A stretch of 64,000 nucleotides of DNA from Epiperipatus broadwayi (lineage: Eukaryota; Onychophora; Udeonychophora; Euonychophora; Peripatidae): the NCBI GenBank assembly GCA_028023455.1, contig JAQFVV010000021.1, positions 1,718,001 through 1,782,000 of the forward strand. The letters are read 5' to 3'. The translations under genes and the position numbers were made by a program. The notes beneath the pieces were generated by a model, which made no database searches, was not told the origin of the DNA, and was given only the letters and a program-made list of their open reading frames with translations. Shown here one piece after another: positions 23,050 to 34,059 of this stretch (positions within the stretch are counted from its first letter, which is position 1; every line of letters begins with the position of its first letter).

Positions 23050-24515
23050 TGTAACGATATATAAATATGTCGTTACATTAATTAAAATAAAAACTTAAAT
23101 AAATAAAAGGAAAAACTAAACCTAAAATTAAAACATTGTTAAACGTTATACATTCGCACAGATGTTAAACTTTAAAAATATTTTTTTCCATAAACAAAAA
23201 AAAAGTATTTGAATGTATTTTTTAAATAAAAATACAAGATTGAAATATAAAAATATTTTAATAAAAAAAATAACGTAAGTTAAAATAAAAGCAGGTATTA
23301 ATTAATTCCTGTAATCTATAAAAGGAAATGATTGTTTATTAATTATCTAAAAGCTGTTTAATTAAAAAGTCAGATGGAAAGTTAGATAAGAGAAGAAAGA
23401 GATTTTAGCTTGACAAATGGAAGCACTAAGCCTTGGCCCGGACCATAATGAAAAAACAGATTAGTGACGTTTTGTTCAGTGAATCCTTGTGGATGATATA
23501 AAAAGAAAAAAATATTGAGTTGAAGAGTTTTTTTTCAACTTGGTTGGGGAGACGAGCGATAAAGACGCACATTATTGTTCTCTCCCACTTATCTCTGAAA
23601 TGAAATGACTGATACCATGAACCACAAATGCCACCTCCTGAACATTAGATCGATCTTTCAATTAAAGACTCCGTGGACATTGACACCAGGAACCGAGTTC
23701 TGCTACCGTAAGCTATAGGAAAGGAACAATTCTTAAAATCAATCAAGAACTTTCAAGTTGAACAAATTAATAAACAAGCCAACTTATTTAAAATGGACTC
23801 TTATCTGACTTTTTGTAAGTTTAAATCAAATTAATAATGGTTAATTTTATATCTTTCCCGATTGTGAAAGAATCATTTCTCTTTTAATATTTTTTATGTG
23901 TTAATATTTTATTGTAGAAATTATTAAATGCATTACATTTAAGTTGTTTATAGACGCTTGCATGGATTCGTTTACTTAATTAGATTTTGTTTTCATATTT
24001 GATCAAAATATATAGACATTCGATAAATAATGATACCTTACGGTGAGTATCTAAAATGTATTTATTCGATGTCTTTTAAGTTATTGGTGACAATGCAAGT
24101 ATCTTATGGTGAATACTATTGGGTTACTTATAAGTTTCCCTCTGCGATTGTCGGTATCAATAATTTTGTATTTTGATGTTTATGTTTATTTTGAAATGTT
24201 TTTGACCGTGGAATCTGTGTAATCGATCTATACCCAACATTTTTAAATAAATCTGTGCGAACATATATAAATGTTAAAATTAAGTCGGGCACAAATGGCT
24301 ATATAGTTTTGTAAAGTTGTATTAAGGAAGGGTAATCTTAGGTTATTCATTTCGTAGTTGAATTGGTTCAATGGATTGGATATATTTGTGTAATTAGTAG
24401 ATGTAATATGAGGTCTGCTACGAGCAGGATTATAGATATACGCCACACACCCTCTGTTTGCCTATGGATGGGTTTGTAAGTTGGCAGAAGACCGCAGTCC
24501 ATTCCTATGGAGTTT
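23050..24515 (+). mobile_element. LTR-like retroelement copy 2
   Basis: Plus-strand counterpart of 14632-15976: palindromic TGTAACGA … GTCGTTACA end at 23050-23077 after (TA)n, AAGCACTAAGCCTTGGCCCG, GATTAGTGACG, a TATAAAAAG box near 23499, GACTCTTATCTGACTT near 23794, and TTGGCAGAAGACCGC near 24483, which matches CGGCAGAAAGACCGC in copy 1. No retroviral-type coding frame. Confidence 0.55.
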
Positions 24516-24519
24516 TTAG

Positions 24520-26535
24520 TTTATTGATCTACTTGCCCACAGATGTCACATTCCTGTTGGTGGAGAGTCAATGTCTTCTCTATTTCTACTTATTGTTCAG
24601 ATGTACATTCCTGACAATATAGTATTTTGTGTTGTCATATCATGCTACATTGAATACATGAATGTATCAGATGGATTGGCCCAGTTGATTGGAAATTTGT
24701 TGCCTAAGGTTAAATCAGGGAAGAATATTTTCCTTTCAAATGCAGACCTATGTAGTCCATTCATACTCGACCCTCTAAATAAAATATTAAACATTATAGC
24801 AAGCTATTTTAAATGTAAAATTAAAAATTAAGATAAAAATCTAAATGTTAAACTTATTCCTCGATTTAAATATTATTTTATATGTCATAAATAAATATTT
24901 TTATGTGTTAATTTCTCAGTGGCTTTTATTATTTTTTTATATTTATATCCAAGGTTATATATTTTATTATCTCTGCCTCCACTGAGCTAGTGACAATGGG
25001 CTAACGATCTAAATATGAAATAAAGGAATCTAACACATCTCCTACTTTATAAATTTTCTACTCAAATGCCTAGATGCCCTTGGGCGTGCTCGATCTCCCA
25101 CTTCTTATGTATAAAAATATAAGTTATGTGCTTTAACACAATTAATAACCATTCTTTATTGTAGGCATTTCTTATCACTGTTTCAAGTTGGTCAAATAAA
25201 TATTTAGTGCAGAGAACCATATCGAAGGATATATGTATATTTCTCCACACCAAAAATGCATTTGATTTTAAATGATTATAATAAGAAATATCTGAAATAA
25301 TAAATAATCATTAATTTTATATGACATATAAATATTAGTGCACCTTTTGATATATATATATATATATATAAAACCAAAGGAAATACATATAAAAACAAAA
25401 AAAAGAAAATCAGTCCTCTGGTTGAAATATAATATTATTTCTTGGATTTATAAGTCTTTTTTTGTTTATATATATATATATGCGTGTGTGTTAATTATAT
25501 AGTTAATAATATATATAATTTTATCAAGTTAGTCACAATATATATATATTTTTATATATTTATTATACATTCTACTATTTTATTTTTGTTCTAAATAAAT
25601 TATTTTCAAGCTTTAGAAATGCATACATTTTATTTCCTAACGATTAGTTCTTTCTTTAAACTCTTGTATTTGCTATCTAGTTCTATCTAATGGATAGACA
25701 TCAGACTCTATGAACTGTGTACTGTGTCTAGTTAATTGTCAATGTCTTTCATAACATTTGATATATGTTTATAATAAATTTGTCTCTTTACATACTTTTT
25801 AATAATTTAATTAATCATTTTTAATTACATATATTTAAGTGGATGTTTCTTACCTTATCTCTAATGATTGTTAACAGATAGTAAATTTGCTGCACTATCT
25901 ATAAATGTATGCAAGAAATGTAGCACTTGTAAAATGAATTGTCATAAAATAAAACACACACTTATATATTAAATTAATTATAATCTCTGTTTTAGCTTTA
26001 AGCACTAGATTAATTTATATATATTTCAAAGGGTATTTGAAGCATTTTTTAATACTATGGATTAAAATCCTGCTATGTAAATTTAAATAACAAATGTCCC
26101 CATGTTTGGGTCACTTGTAGTCGATAATTAGCTCCAGAGATGCCTGAATGAAATTTTTATTGCAGAATGAAAAACAGATCAGAAGTCTATTGTAATTTAT
26201 TTATTTATTTATTTGTACTTTGATTAACCCACTTTAATTATATATATATAAGGACTTGATATTTATGTGTCTAATACATGGTTGCAGACATTGGGAAAAC
26301 ATGAATGAAATAATAATCTGACAATTATATATATTAGACTGAGATAAAACATTACAAGATGATGATTATCATGTTCTTATATACTTGAATTTTGTTAAGT
26401 AAAATTACTGTCTAAGATTAAATGAAGTATAATATTTTTTCATTGATATAAGTATGATCTTGCTAAAAAAATGCACCATTTAAACAAGAATATGGTATAA
26501 GGTGACATCATGTACTGATTTTACCAGTACAATAT
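24520..26535. other. AT-rich DNA with microsatellites and a possible LTR-end relic
   Basis: Contains (TA)n at about 25351-25370 and 25461-25480, and AGTTAGTCACAATATATATA at about 25530-25550, which resembles the minus-strand end at 14672. An 86-codon frame at 24571-24831 has no match I recognise and I do not call it a gene. Confidence 0.4.
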
Positions 26536-26539
26536 TGAA

Positions 26540-26735
26540 TTTGAACACAAACTTCCAAGCTCTCTTCAGCTATCGATTCTATCTCATACAACAAACACAT
26601 ATGACTACACACATGTGAAAAAGATAAACAATTTCCAATATATGTATTTCGTGCTGAACCATGTGTATGATCATGTGTGCCAGTTATATGAGATAGAGTG
26701 GACAGCTGGGGGGAGCTTGAAAGACTGTGTTCAAC
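26540..26735. repeat. Family C palindrome, short form
   Basis: Left TTGAACACAAACTTCCAAGC mirrors right GCTTGAAAGACTGTGTTCAA. CAATATATGTATTTCGTGCT in the left arm corresponds to family C stem III, GAA and stem II. The centre (CATGTGTATGATCATGTG) has replaced the CTGATGA half, so no complete hammerhead module remains. Confidence 0.7.
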
Positions 26736-26739
26736 TTCC

Positions 26740-28035
26740 TTATAATTACATTTAAACTCCAGGTATATGAAGTATGCCTGTATTTCAAATACTACAATAC
26801 AGTATTGTTTTTCTGGCCATTGTTTCTAGTTAGTTGTAAAGTGTAACCAGTAGAGTTTAAAAGATTTTAAGTTTTTTGTACATTTTTTTTTACCAAAACG
26901 ATTTTGTTTTAATGCTAGGACTTGATTCTTTTGTTGTGTTTCTTCTTTTAAAGACACAAAAAAGGTGAGCATACTGCCCTTATATTCTACGTCAGCAATT
27001 ATACATACTGCCTGAGCTATTTCAAATGTCATGCTTCTAAATTTGGAAAAAAAAATGGTAACCTTAACATGGTAGCACTTTTTTTTTTTGGTGGTGAATA
27101 GTTAAACCATGTAGCTATATAATACATGCGCTGATTAATAGATGGTACTCCAGAAAACAGAGAAAGAACCGTCATTTTTTCGTTGGGACACACGGTATGT
27201 ATATATAATAAAAAGTTTATTTATTCCGGTTGATTAACTTTTCTCTTGTTGCCTTTTTTAAAAAAATAAAATAAGACTTATTTATAACAAAACAATTCAA
27301 AAAAATAAAATATTTAAAGCAAGAATATTATTCTTTTTAGTTATGAATATGAAATTTATTATAAGAGTTTATGAAAAATCTTTTGATGTTGTGAAAATTT
27401 ATTAGTTCTTTGATGAAATTTCTTTTTCTTAAGTAAGTTTACTGTTAGGCATAAAACTTTATTAATAGAGTGAAGTGTTTATGAGATGAATGGTTGCCGG
27501 AGATATTTTGCTGATCAACTCACGATTAAAAACTGAATCATTCGTTTTTATAGTTCTGCTGAATCAAATATTTTTCTCATAAAGAATGACCTGTAAAAAT
27601 AATCATTTCACCCTGAATTCATAATCTGCTCAATAAAGGATTAACACCTCACTTCCAGGTAAATGTTATTTTTATAAGATCAGAGATTTTATTTCGTAAG
27701 CTTGCGAAAGAAAAACGGATCAGAGATAGTGGAGAATTTTACATCGCTGTCTTATAATTAGAAACGGTGTTAGTATTATTATGATAATAAATAATGTAGT
27801 TGTTAACATGCTAATTACCTTTAGAATAAAAAAAATCATACAAACACACATGCACACACACCACATAAAATTAACTGCAATGTATTTGAGACATTTCTAA
27901 TAAATACTGAATAAATTTTAAGACTCCTTAATATAGATCCAAATTGTTTTATATTATCAAATACTATTCAAGTATTATCTAACTTAAAACAAACAGATTG
28001 ATATCCTATACTGTATAAGTTCTCGTTATACCGTA
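26740..28035. other. AT-rich DNA, nothing recognised
   Basis: Homopolymer runs near 26885, 27045 and 27081 and a short CA-rich patch near 27840-27862. No coding or repeat-family match. Confidence 0.4.
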
Positions 28036-28039
28036 ATCT

Positions 28040-28318
28040 CATCAGGTAGCTAAAGGTCTAAACTTATGTCAGACCCATCAGAATCACAACTAGAGCTTTT
28101 AAAAAAAAAATATTTGACATGTTTATGTTTAAAGCATGAGGGTTCAGAGCAGAGTTAGAGACACAATTTCCGTTACACTTTCATCTTATCAGGTAGCTAA
28201 AGGTCTAAACATCTGACAGACCCATCAGAATTACAGTTAGAGCTTTTTTTTTTAAAAAAAAATTATTTGACATGTTTTAAATATAAAGCATGAGGGTTCA
28301 GGGAAGGGGTAGAGACCC
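28040..28318. repeat. Tandem duplication, about 147-bp unit
   Basis: CAGGTAGCTAAAGGTCTAAA begins at 28043 and again at 28190. Both units continue AGACCCATCAGAAT, AGAGCTTTT, a poly-A/T tract, TTTGACATGTTT and AAAGCATGAGGGTTCAG. About 85-90% alike by eye. Function unknown. Confidence 0.85.
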
Positions 28319-28319
28319 A

Positions 28320-29390
28320 AATTCTGGAACCCAAACTCCATGGATCATGGTTTCATTCCACTCATTGTTTCATTCCTTATAAACTTTTTATCAATAAATC
28401 ATTCAAATATTTGTTTATACTAACTAATTGTGCAAAACAAAAACAATAATTTTTTTCAAACCTTATATAAATTATCGGTTGCTGGAAATGCTACTTCACA
28501 TATGTAAGATTAATAAATTGTATTGAAAATATACCTAGATAGGTAATGAATAACTTTCATTACGCTAATGCAAATCCAATTTTTTTACTATCATTAATTA
28601 CTAGTTGACATAAAATAAACAGTCTTACATTTGAGTTACAACTTAATCTTGATACATAATATACTAGAGGTTTAAACACCTGTTGTCTATATCAGAATAG
28701 CAGACTTATCTCTTAGTTTTTCCAAGTTGCCATCTTAAATTTTTTTTAAAAATATAGCAAATATAATTCATAATGTTTCTTCTGTTTGAATGCAATAAAT
28801 ATAAAAATATATACATTGTTAGAAAGAGCAAATATGAAAGAATGTAATAAAGCTGATAAAATAGTCATTACTTTAAAAAAAAAGGTAAAAAAAAGATTTT
28901 AAATACTTTTTAAAATGTTTATTCTTACATTGCTTCACAAATTCTAAATTTTGAAAGTTAAATGTTAAAATGACATTTTCATAAACAGCTTTATCAAATT
29001 TGTCATAAAATGCTAAAAAAAAAGATATGTGACGTCACTTACCTGAGATAATTTTTTATTGAAAAAATTATAAAAACAACGTGATTGGTGATTTTGATTT
29101 TTACTCGTAAATGCAGATCTTGTCCTTCCATGCAGAATATCCGCTAGTCCTTCAATGCATCTGTTAGAAATACATTTGGTTTTTGTGGGGGGAAAAATAA
29201 CAGTAAGAACAGTGCATGAGAGAACTTTAGTAGAAGGGTGACCTAATATATCTATTCTTTTCAAGTAAAAAGTGTATTCAAAAAATAAATATCAAACAAA
29301 TAAAAATGTCTGTAAAATAAAGTGAATAAAAACAAAGCAAATAAATAAACATCAAAATAAACAAATTTATTATGAGCACCGAGTGTATAC
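28320..29390. other. AT-rich DNA, nothing recognised
   Basis: An 83-codon minus-strand frame at 29013-29264 shows no family motif. No repeats noted. Confidence 0.4.
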
Positions 29391-29392
29391 AT

Positions 29393-29585
29393 GTGTGGGA
29401 GATGATGATGATCTCAACCAAATGATGAGTAACAGTTCAGAATGAAATGGGTTTTGGGGATCATTTATCCTTTTCACATGTGTGTGGTCATGTGTATCAT
29501 TTTTATGAAATAGAATGGATGGATTGAGGTGAGATTGAATGTCCACAGTGAAATATTCTATATTACATCTAGATTCCAGGTATAT
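29393..29585 (+). repeat. Family C copy, single arm, old
   Basis: Follows the family C right arm (TGTGTGGGAGATGATG, TGAAATGG, CATGTGTATCA, AGATTGAATGTCC). It keeps a recognisable but decayed hammerhead layout at 29407-29465: GATGATC, ACCAA, ATGATGA, GTAACAGTTCAGAAT, GAAA, TTGGG, GATCATT. Confidence 0.6.
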
Positions 29586-29682
29586 AAAATATAATTATAA
29601 ACATACATACTGTAAATTATGATAAATTCCAGACCTTAAATCAAAGTCCAAACTGTTTCATCTAAAACAAAAATCAAGAGAT

Positions 29683-30060
29683 TATTATGAAATTATAACA
29701 AATGAGTACAAGATTACTATAATCACGTAATAAATAAATAATCATATAAATAAAATCATGACATATCTTACTTATTACAGAAGCAAGTAGAAATATGATT
29801 CCGAGTATGGATATGCATCATGGTGTGTTACATCTGGGTGGAGTAGAACCATTTGAGCTGTGCCACTACAAAATTGCAACAAATGAGTACAGTGTTACTA
29901 TAATAATGCAATAAATGAATGATCATATAAATAAAATCACGATAAACCTTACCTATTGCAGAACCAAATGGAAATGTGATTCTGAGTCTGGAAGGTGCAC
30001 CATGGTGTGTTGGGACTGTATGGTGTAGGAGGATTTGTTGAGCTGCGTGTCTTGTAACAT
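29683..30060. repeat. Two-unit tandem duplication beside the piggyBac relic
   Basis: ACAAATGAGTAC, AATCATATAAATAAAATCA(T/C)GA, TTACAGAA or TTGCAGAA, GGAAATGTGATTC/AGAAATATGATTC and CATGGTGTGTT occur in the same order about 185 bp apart. It lies just downstream (minus-strand sense) of the transposase C-terminus, so it may be the element's own subterminal repeat. Confidence 0.7.
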
Positions 30061-31205
30061 AATAAGCAGCAAAGCAGTCTCTCTCTTTCTCTCTCTACAT
30101 AAGGAAATAAATTCACATGGCACACAGCCAGAATCAGTTGAAATAAGTTGAGTGTCATATTTTTTTTTGTTTTTTGAGCATATAACACGCATTCTTTTGC
30201 TTCATCTATCACCATGGCACAGATTGGAAATAGTATGGTGCTCAGAAGGAATCAGATGTTGCATCACTAAAGGCTTCAGTTTTCTGGATGAGGAGTCACC
30301 AATAAGGCTCACTGATAAGACTATTCCAAATTCCAGATGTGATGTAGGCCTCATTTGCTTATGGGCCTTGTATATAGTATATAGAATGTAGGAATTAGCA
30401 ATAGCCATGTCAAAATAATGCCAGATTAAGTGCATAAGTCATCATTTTGACTTTCCATGCCAGCCATACACAGTTCACTTCTGGTTGGTTAAATCAACCC
30501 CACACATGAAGCAGTTGTATTTTTTTAATTGCATTTGGACATGGATATGAATATTGTGTACCATCTTTATGTCTCCTAAGCACAGTATTATTCCCAGATG
30601 GTGGATAAGCATTACTGAGCATAGATAATTGGCTTCTTATCCATCCAAATTAGAAACTCAAGACCACTGTCTTTATCAATTACAGAATAAAAGTCTCCTC
30701 TCTTCATCTGTTTATAATTTTTAGCTTTTATGTAGATGCTACTTAAAATACCCTGCCTATCAACTTTCAGTGTTCCACAGCAAGAGATTTTACTTGCAGA
30801 TAGCTCTTGAGCTAGTTGTGGGCTAGTAAAATATCTGTCACAAAAAATAATATGGTTCTGTTTTGCATGATGTGGCAAAACCACTCACAACACTGCTTGG
30901 GTTCCCAGATTTAGGCAAACAATTGGAGTTGCATTTTTGCCTGTATACAACTCCATATGGCACACACATCCATTATGGCTATCTGCATAGTCCCACCATT
31001 TGAAGACTCACTTTATCAGTTTTGAGGCATCAAACTGCTTCATGGTGTTATGACCTTAAATTTAGTAATAGCTTCATCAGTGCTACTTCTTGGTGCATTT
31101 AATATGCCACTTTGAAATTAATATTACAGTGATCTATGATTGGCCTGATTTTATAAATTTTATCATGCTCTTTACTAGTAATTGGTGGCATGCTTTTATT
31201 ATTAC
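30060..31205 (-). pseudogene. piggyBac-type transposase relic
   Basis: Cut-and-paste transposase, read on the minus strand in several frames from about 31205 to 30075. Seen in order: KEHDKIYKIRPIIDH (about 31190-31140); STDEAITKFK (first catalytic Asp region, about 31075); a block matching DSHNGCVCHMELYTGKNATP (about 30985); then the 91-codon frame 30884-30612 with HIIFCDRYFTSPQLAQEL (second Asp) and SASKISCCGTLKVDR; CGVDLTNQ (third Asp, about 30505); LIWHYFDMAIANSYILY (30430). Last is a Cys-containing tail RVICSKNKKKYDTQLISTDSG (about 30190-30130), like the C-terminal cysteine-rich domain. All three acidic positions can still be found, but there are at least four frame breaks or stops. I could not place TTAA target duplications or terminal repeats with confidence. 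Confidence 0.85.
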
Positions 31206-31389
31206 TGAAATGTAAATTGCCTAAAATTCGCAATTGAAAAATCACAAAAAAAAACTTTTTTGTTTTTATAAATAAATAACTTATAAATTTATATTACAAG
31301 AATTTTGCAAATTAAGTTAATTCCACACTTTAAATATATATATAAAAAAAAACAGTAATTTTTATTTTATGTGAATCTGTAATTTTTGT

Positions 31390-31640
31390 TAGGAAGCATA
31401 TTTTATATGAAGTAAGTAATTCCGCCATTAGTAAACTGTAATTTTTATAGCTGTCCATATCGCTGTCAAATTCATATATAAATATAAAAGTTATATTTAA
31501 ATTTAGTGTTATTACTACTTGGTGGGTAACGAGTGTTTTTCTGGACTGGTACATTTATTTATAAAATACTCATTTTTGTCTTTAATTTAAAAAAAAAATG
31601 TTAAAGCAAACAATTAAAAAAAAATCAATGATCTTTATAA
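31390..31640. repeat. Dispersed repeat shared with 50.2-50.6 kb
   Basis: TTTTATATGAAGTAAGTAAT (cf. TTTTATATGAAGGAAGTGAT near 50230), TTCCGCCAT/TTCTGCCAT, and poly-A followed by TGTTAAAGCAAACAATTAAA (cf. TGTTAAAGCAACCAATTAAA near 50407) are in the same order at both sites. Class unknown. Confidence 0.6.
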
Positions 31641-31938
31641 AGGCCGAATATGTCTGGTGAATAAATAATAGGCAACTATCAGTGAATAATAAAGAATAAA
31701 GAAAACCCATTTAGCTTTTTTTAAAACTTTCAATCTGTATATTCTGTTTGCCAACATTGAAAGAAATAAAGAGTGAAAATTACGTATTAATCTAATAACT
31801 GAAACATAGGCTTATTATATACCTGTGTCTATATATGTAATATATAGGGTATATGAGCACAGACCTTCACACGACCCACCACTCTCCACTCTATCTAATA
31901 ATACTGATACACTCAAACACATATACGCCGAAAAGACA

Positions 31939-31999
31939 AATAATCACCAATATACGTATTTCACGCTAAACCAGCAATCATCAGTTGGTCCAGATTATC
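31939..31999 (-). ncRNA. Hammerhead-like ribozyme, family C left arm (best copy)
   Basis: All 61 nt are accounted for on the minus strand: GATAATC / TGG bulge / ACCAA (stem I 5'), CTGATGA, stem II TTGCT-GGTTT-AGCGT, GAA, self-complementary ATACGTAT (stem III), cleavage A after U, then TTGGT / GATTATT (stem I 3'). Inner stem I is 5/5 paired, outer 6 pairs plus G·U. Stem II has G-C, C-G, T-A and a T·G wobble, with a T·T opposition at 10.1/11.1 where G-C is usual. Known type I hammerheads share this layout with a stem I bulge; cleavage is inferred, not shown. Confidence 0.75.
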
Positions 32000-32555
32000 A
32001 TCTCCCACACATATATATACCACAAGTGTTGAGATATATATTAAGATAGATCATCTTCATACTTTAATGGACAGGCTCCAATCTACTCCACACTCCAACT
32101 CCTCAACCGTCCATCCAATTGAAAATCTGATTATGGAATGTTCAAAGGCCACCCTGAGGCCGAGATTCCTGTCACACCCATGTTGACCTAAGGTCAATCT
32201 GAAACCCCCATTTACAGGACATAATTCATTTAATACATATGCAAGAATGGGCAAACATATCCACAATGTAATAACTGAATGTCATTGTGGAGATGTTTGC
32301 CCATTCTTGCATATGTATTAAATGGATTATGTCCTGTAAATGTGGGGTTCAGATTGACCTTAGGTTAACATGGGTGTGACAAGAATCTTGGCCTCAGGGT
32401 GGCCTTTGAACATTCCATAATCAGATTTTCAATTGGATGGACAGTTGAGGAGTTGGAGTGTGGAGTAGATTGGAGCCTGTTCATTAAAGTGTGAAGATGA
32501 TCTATCTTAATATATATCTGAACACTTGTGGTATATATATATATGTGTGGGAGAT

Positions 32556-32616
32556 GATAATCTGGATCAACTGGTGATTGCTGGTTTAGCGTGAAATACG
32601 TATATTGGTGATTATT
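32556..32616 (+). ncRNA. Hammerhead-like module, family C right arm, core mutated
   Basis: Mirror copy of 31939-31999 on the plus strand, but the core reads CTGGTGA (A6 to G), which should abolish cleavage. Inner stem I is ATCAA/TTGGT, one wobble. One palindrome thus carries one canonical and one probably dead module. Confidence 0.65.
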
Positions 32617-32944
32617 TGTCTTTTCGGCATATATGTGTTTGAGTGTATCAGTATTATTAAATAGAGTGGAGAGTCGTGTGAAGGTCTGTGCTCATATTCC
32701 CTATATATTAACCTAATATAAATATGACGAAATCATTTTAAAATTATAATTGTGCAAATAGTAAAAAGAGATAGACCCTTATTTTTAACAACCATTGTAA
32801 TAATAATAACAATTAAATATCAGATTGTAAATATAAATATCAAATACATATATAAGCTCGATGTTTATGAATTTCAAACAAATAAACAAATTCCCTTCTT
32901 TCCCAAGAAGTTATATACATATTAACTGAAATACAGGCTTCATC

Positions 32945-33213
32945 TTCAGATTTTCAATTGAATGGACGGTTGAAGAGTTGGAATGTGGAGTGGATTGAAG
33001 CCTGTCCATTAAAGTATGAAGATTGGCTGATATATATCTGAGCACTTATTGCATATATGTGTAGAGATAATCTGGACTAACTGATGATTGCTGGTTTAGT
33101 ATGAAATAGGTATATTGGTGATTATTTATCTTTTCGCATATATGTGTTCAAGAGTAGAGTGGGAAGTGGTGAGTCGTATGAAAGTCTGGGCTCATATACC
33201 CTATATATTATAT
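32945..33213 (+). repeat. Family C single-arm copy
   Basis: Repeats the right arm of the 31.8-32.7 kb palindrome from AGATTTTCAATTGAATGGAC to GGCTCATATACCCTATATAT, about 220 bp downstream of it, in direct orientation. It has a complete hammerhead-like module at 33066-33126. Confidence 0.85.
33066..33126 (+). ncRNA. Hammerhead-like module (family C)
   Basis: GATAATC / TGG / ACTAA, CTGATGA, TTGCT-GGTTT-AGTAT, GAA, ATAGGTAT, A, TTGGT / GATTATT. Core fully canonical. Stem II changes (T-A where the 31.9 kb copy has T·G, and G·T where it has G-C) still pair. Confidence 0.7.
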
Positions 33214-33224
33214 ACATATTAATA

Positions 33225-33438
33225 TAATAGCTAAACAGCATTAACCTGTAGCACATACGCTTTGCAGATTTTAACTATAAATGACTGAATACAAACACTT
33301 CAAACACATGATAAAGTCTTTGGGAAAAGATAGAATGGCCCAAAGACTTTATCATGTGTTTGAAGTGTTTGTATTCAGTCATTTATAGTTAAAATCTGCA
33401 AAGCGCATGTGCTACAGCTTAATGCTGTTTAGCTATTA
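33225..33438. repeat. Foldback MITE, arms of about 100 bp
   Basis: TAATAGCTAAACAGCATTAA … AAAGTCTTTGGG, about 14-nt loop, then the complement. About 97% paired by eye. Distinct from families A and C. Confidence 0.88.
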
Positions 33439-34059
33439 CAGTTTATAAAACTTCGCGCTATATAAAATAATTGATTTATTTACATATTAATATACTAAAA
33501 GTTTTACTTAAATGGAAATGGAAACATTAAAAAAATTTCTTATGATAATTCTAATCAAATGATTTACAGCATTTGATATCTTAGATTATTAAGCTTTGCA
33601 GCTTATATTACCTTATTAATGATTTTATTACTAGATTGTTTTATAATAGCCAATTGCTTCATTTACCATAAAAATTTAATTACCTGGTAACCATAGTAAC
33701 TTAGGAACTCTTGATTATTGAAAAATTCTAGCAACTTAAGTAATTATGCCGAAAGTTTTATATATATAAATGCTGGTATCGTAAGTAATAATGAAAAAAA
33801 AATGTATGTGATAAACTGTTAAGCTTCTTATTAATTATATAATTATAAGTAAGATAAAATACTTTTTAAAATAAAATAACAATGATTTTAAGAGCCTCTG
33901 GTAGAAAAAAAGTAAAAAAAAAGCATTTTCTAAACTTGAAAATTGTTGATAGTGAGTATTTGAATATTTTCTATTTCTGTTTTATCCTCTCTATTCACCG
34001 ACTAATACTGAATCCGGATTGGTTAAGATAATCACTTTTGGTAATTAGTTAGTAAAAAG

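Larger units (their letters stand above)
31838..32710. repeat. Family C giant palindrome, arms of about 430 bp
   Basis: Left arm 31838-32268 and right arm 32283-32710 are near-identical inverted copies with a 14-nt loop. By eye mismatches are only a few per 100 bp, so the foldback is young or maintained. Each arm holds one hammerhead-like module on opposite strands. Internal sequence includes GGGTGTGAC/GTCACACCC-type and GCAAGAATGGGCAAACAT stretches not seen in shorter family C copies. Non-coding. Confidence 0.92.

Noticed and set aside
24571-24831. 86-codon frame, possible exon
   Set aside because: No recognised domain, no splice-site pattern that convinced me; lies just past an LTR-like repeat.
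29013-29264. 83-codon minus-strand frame
   Set aside because: No motif or neighbour relation; probable chance frame.
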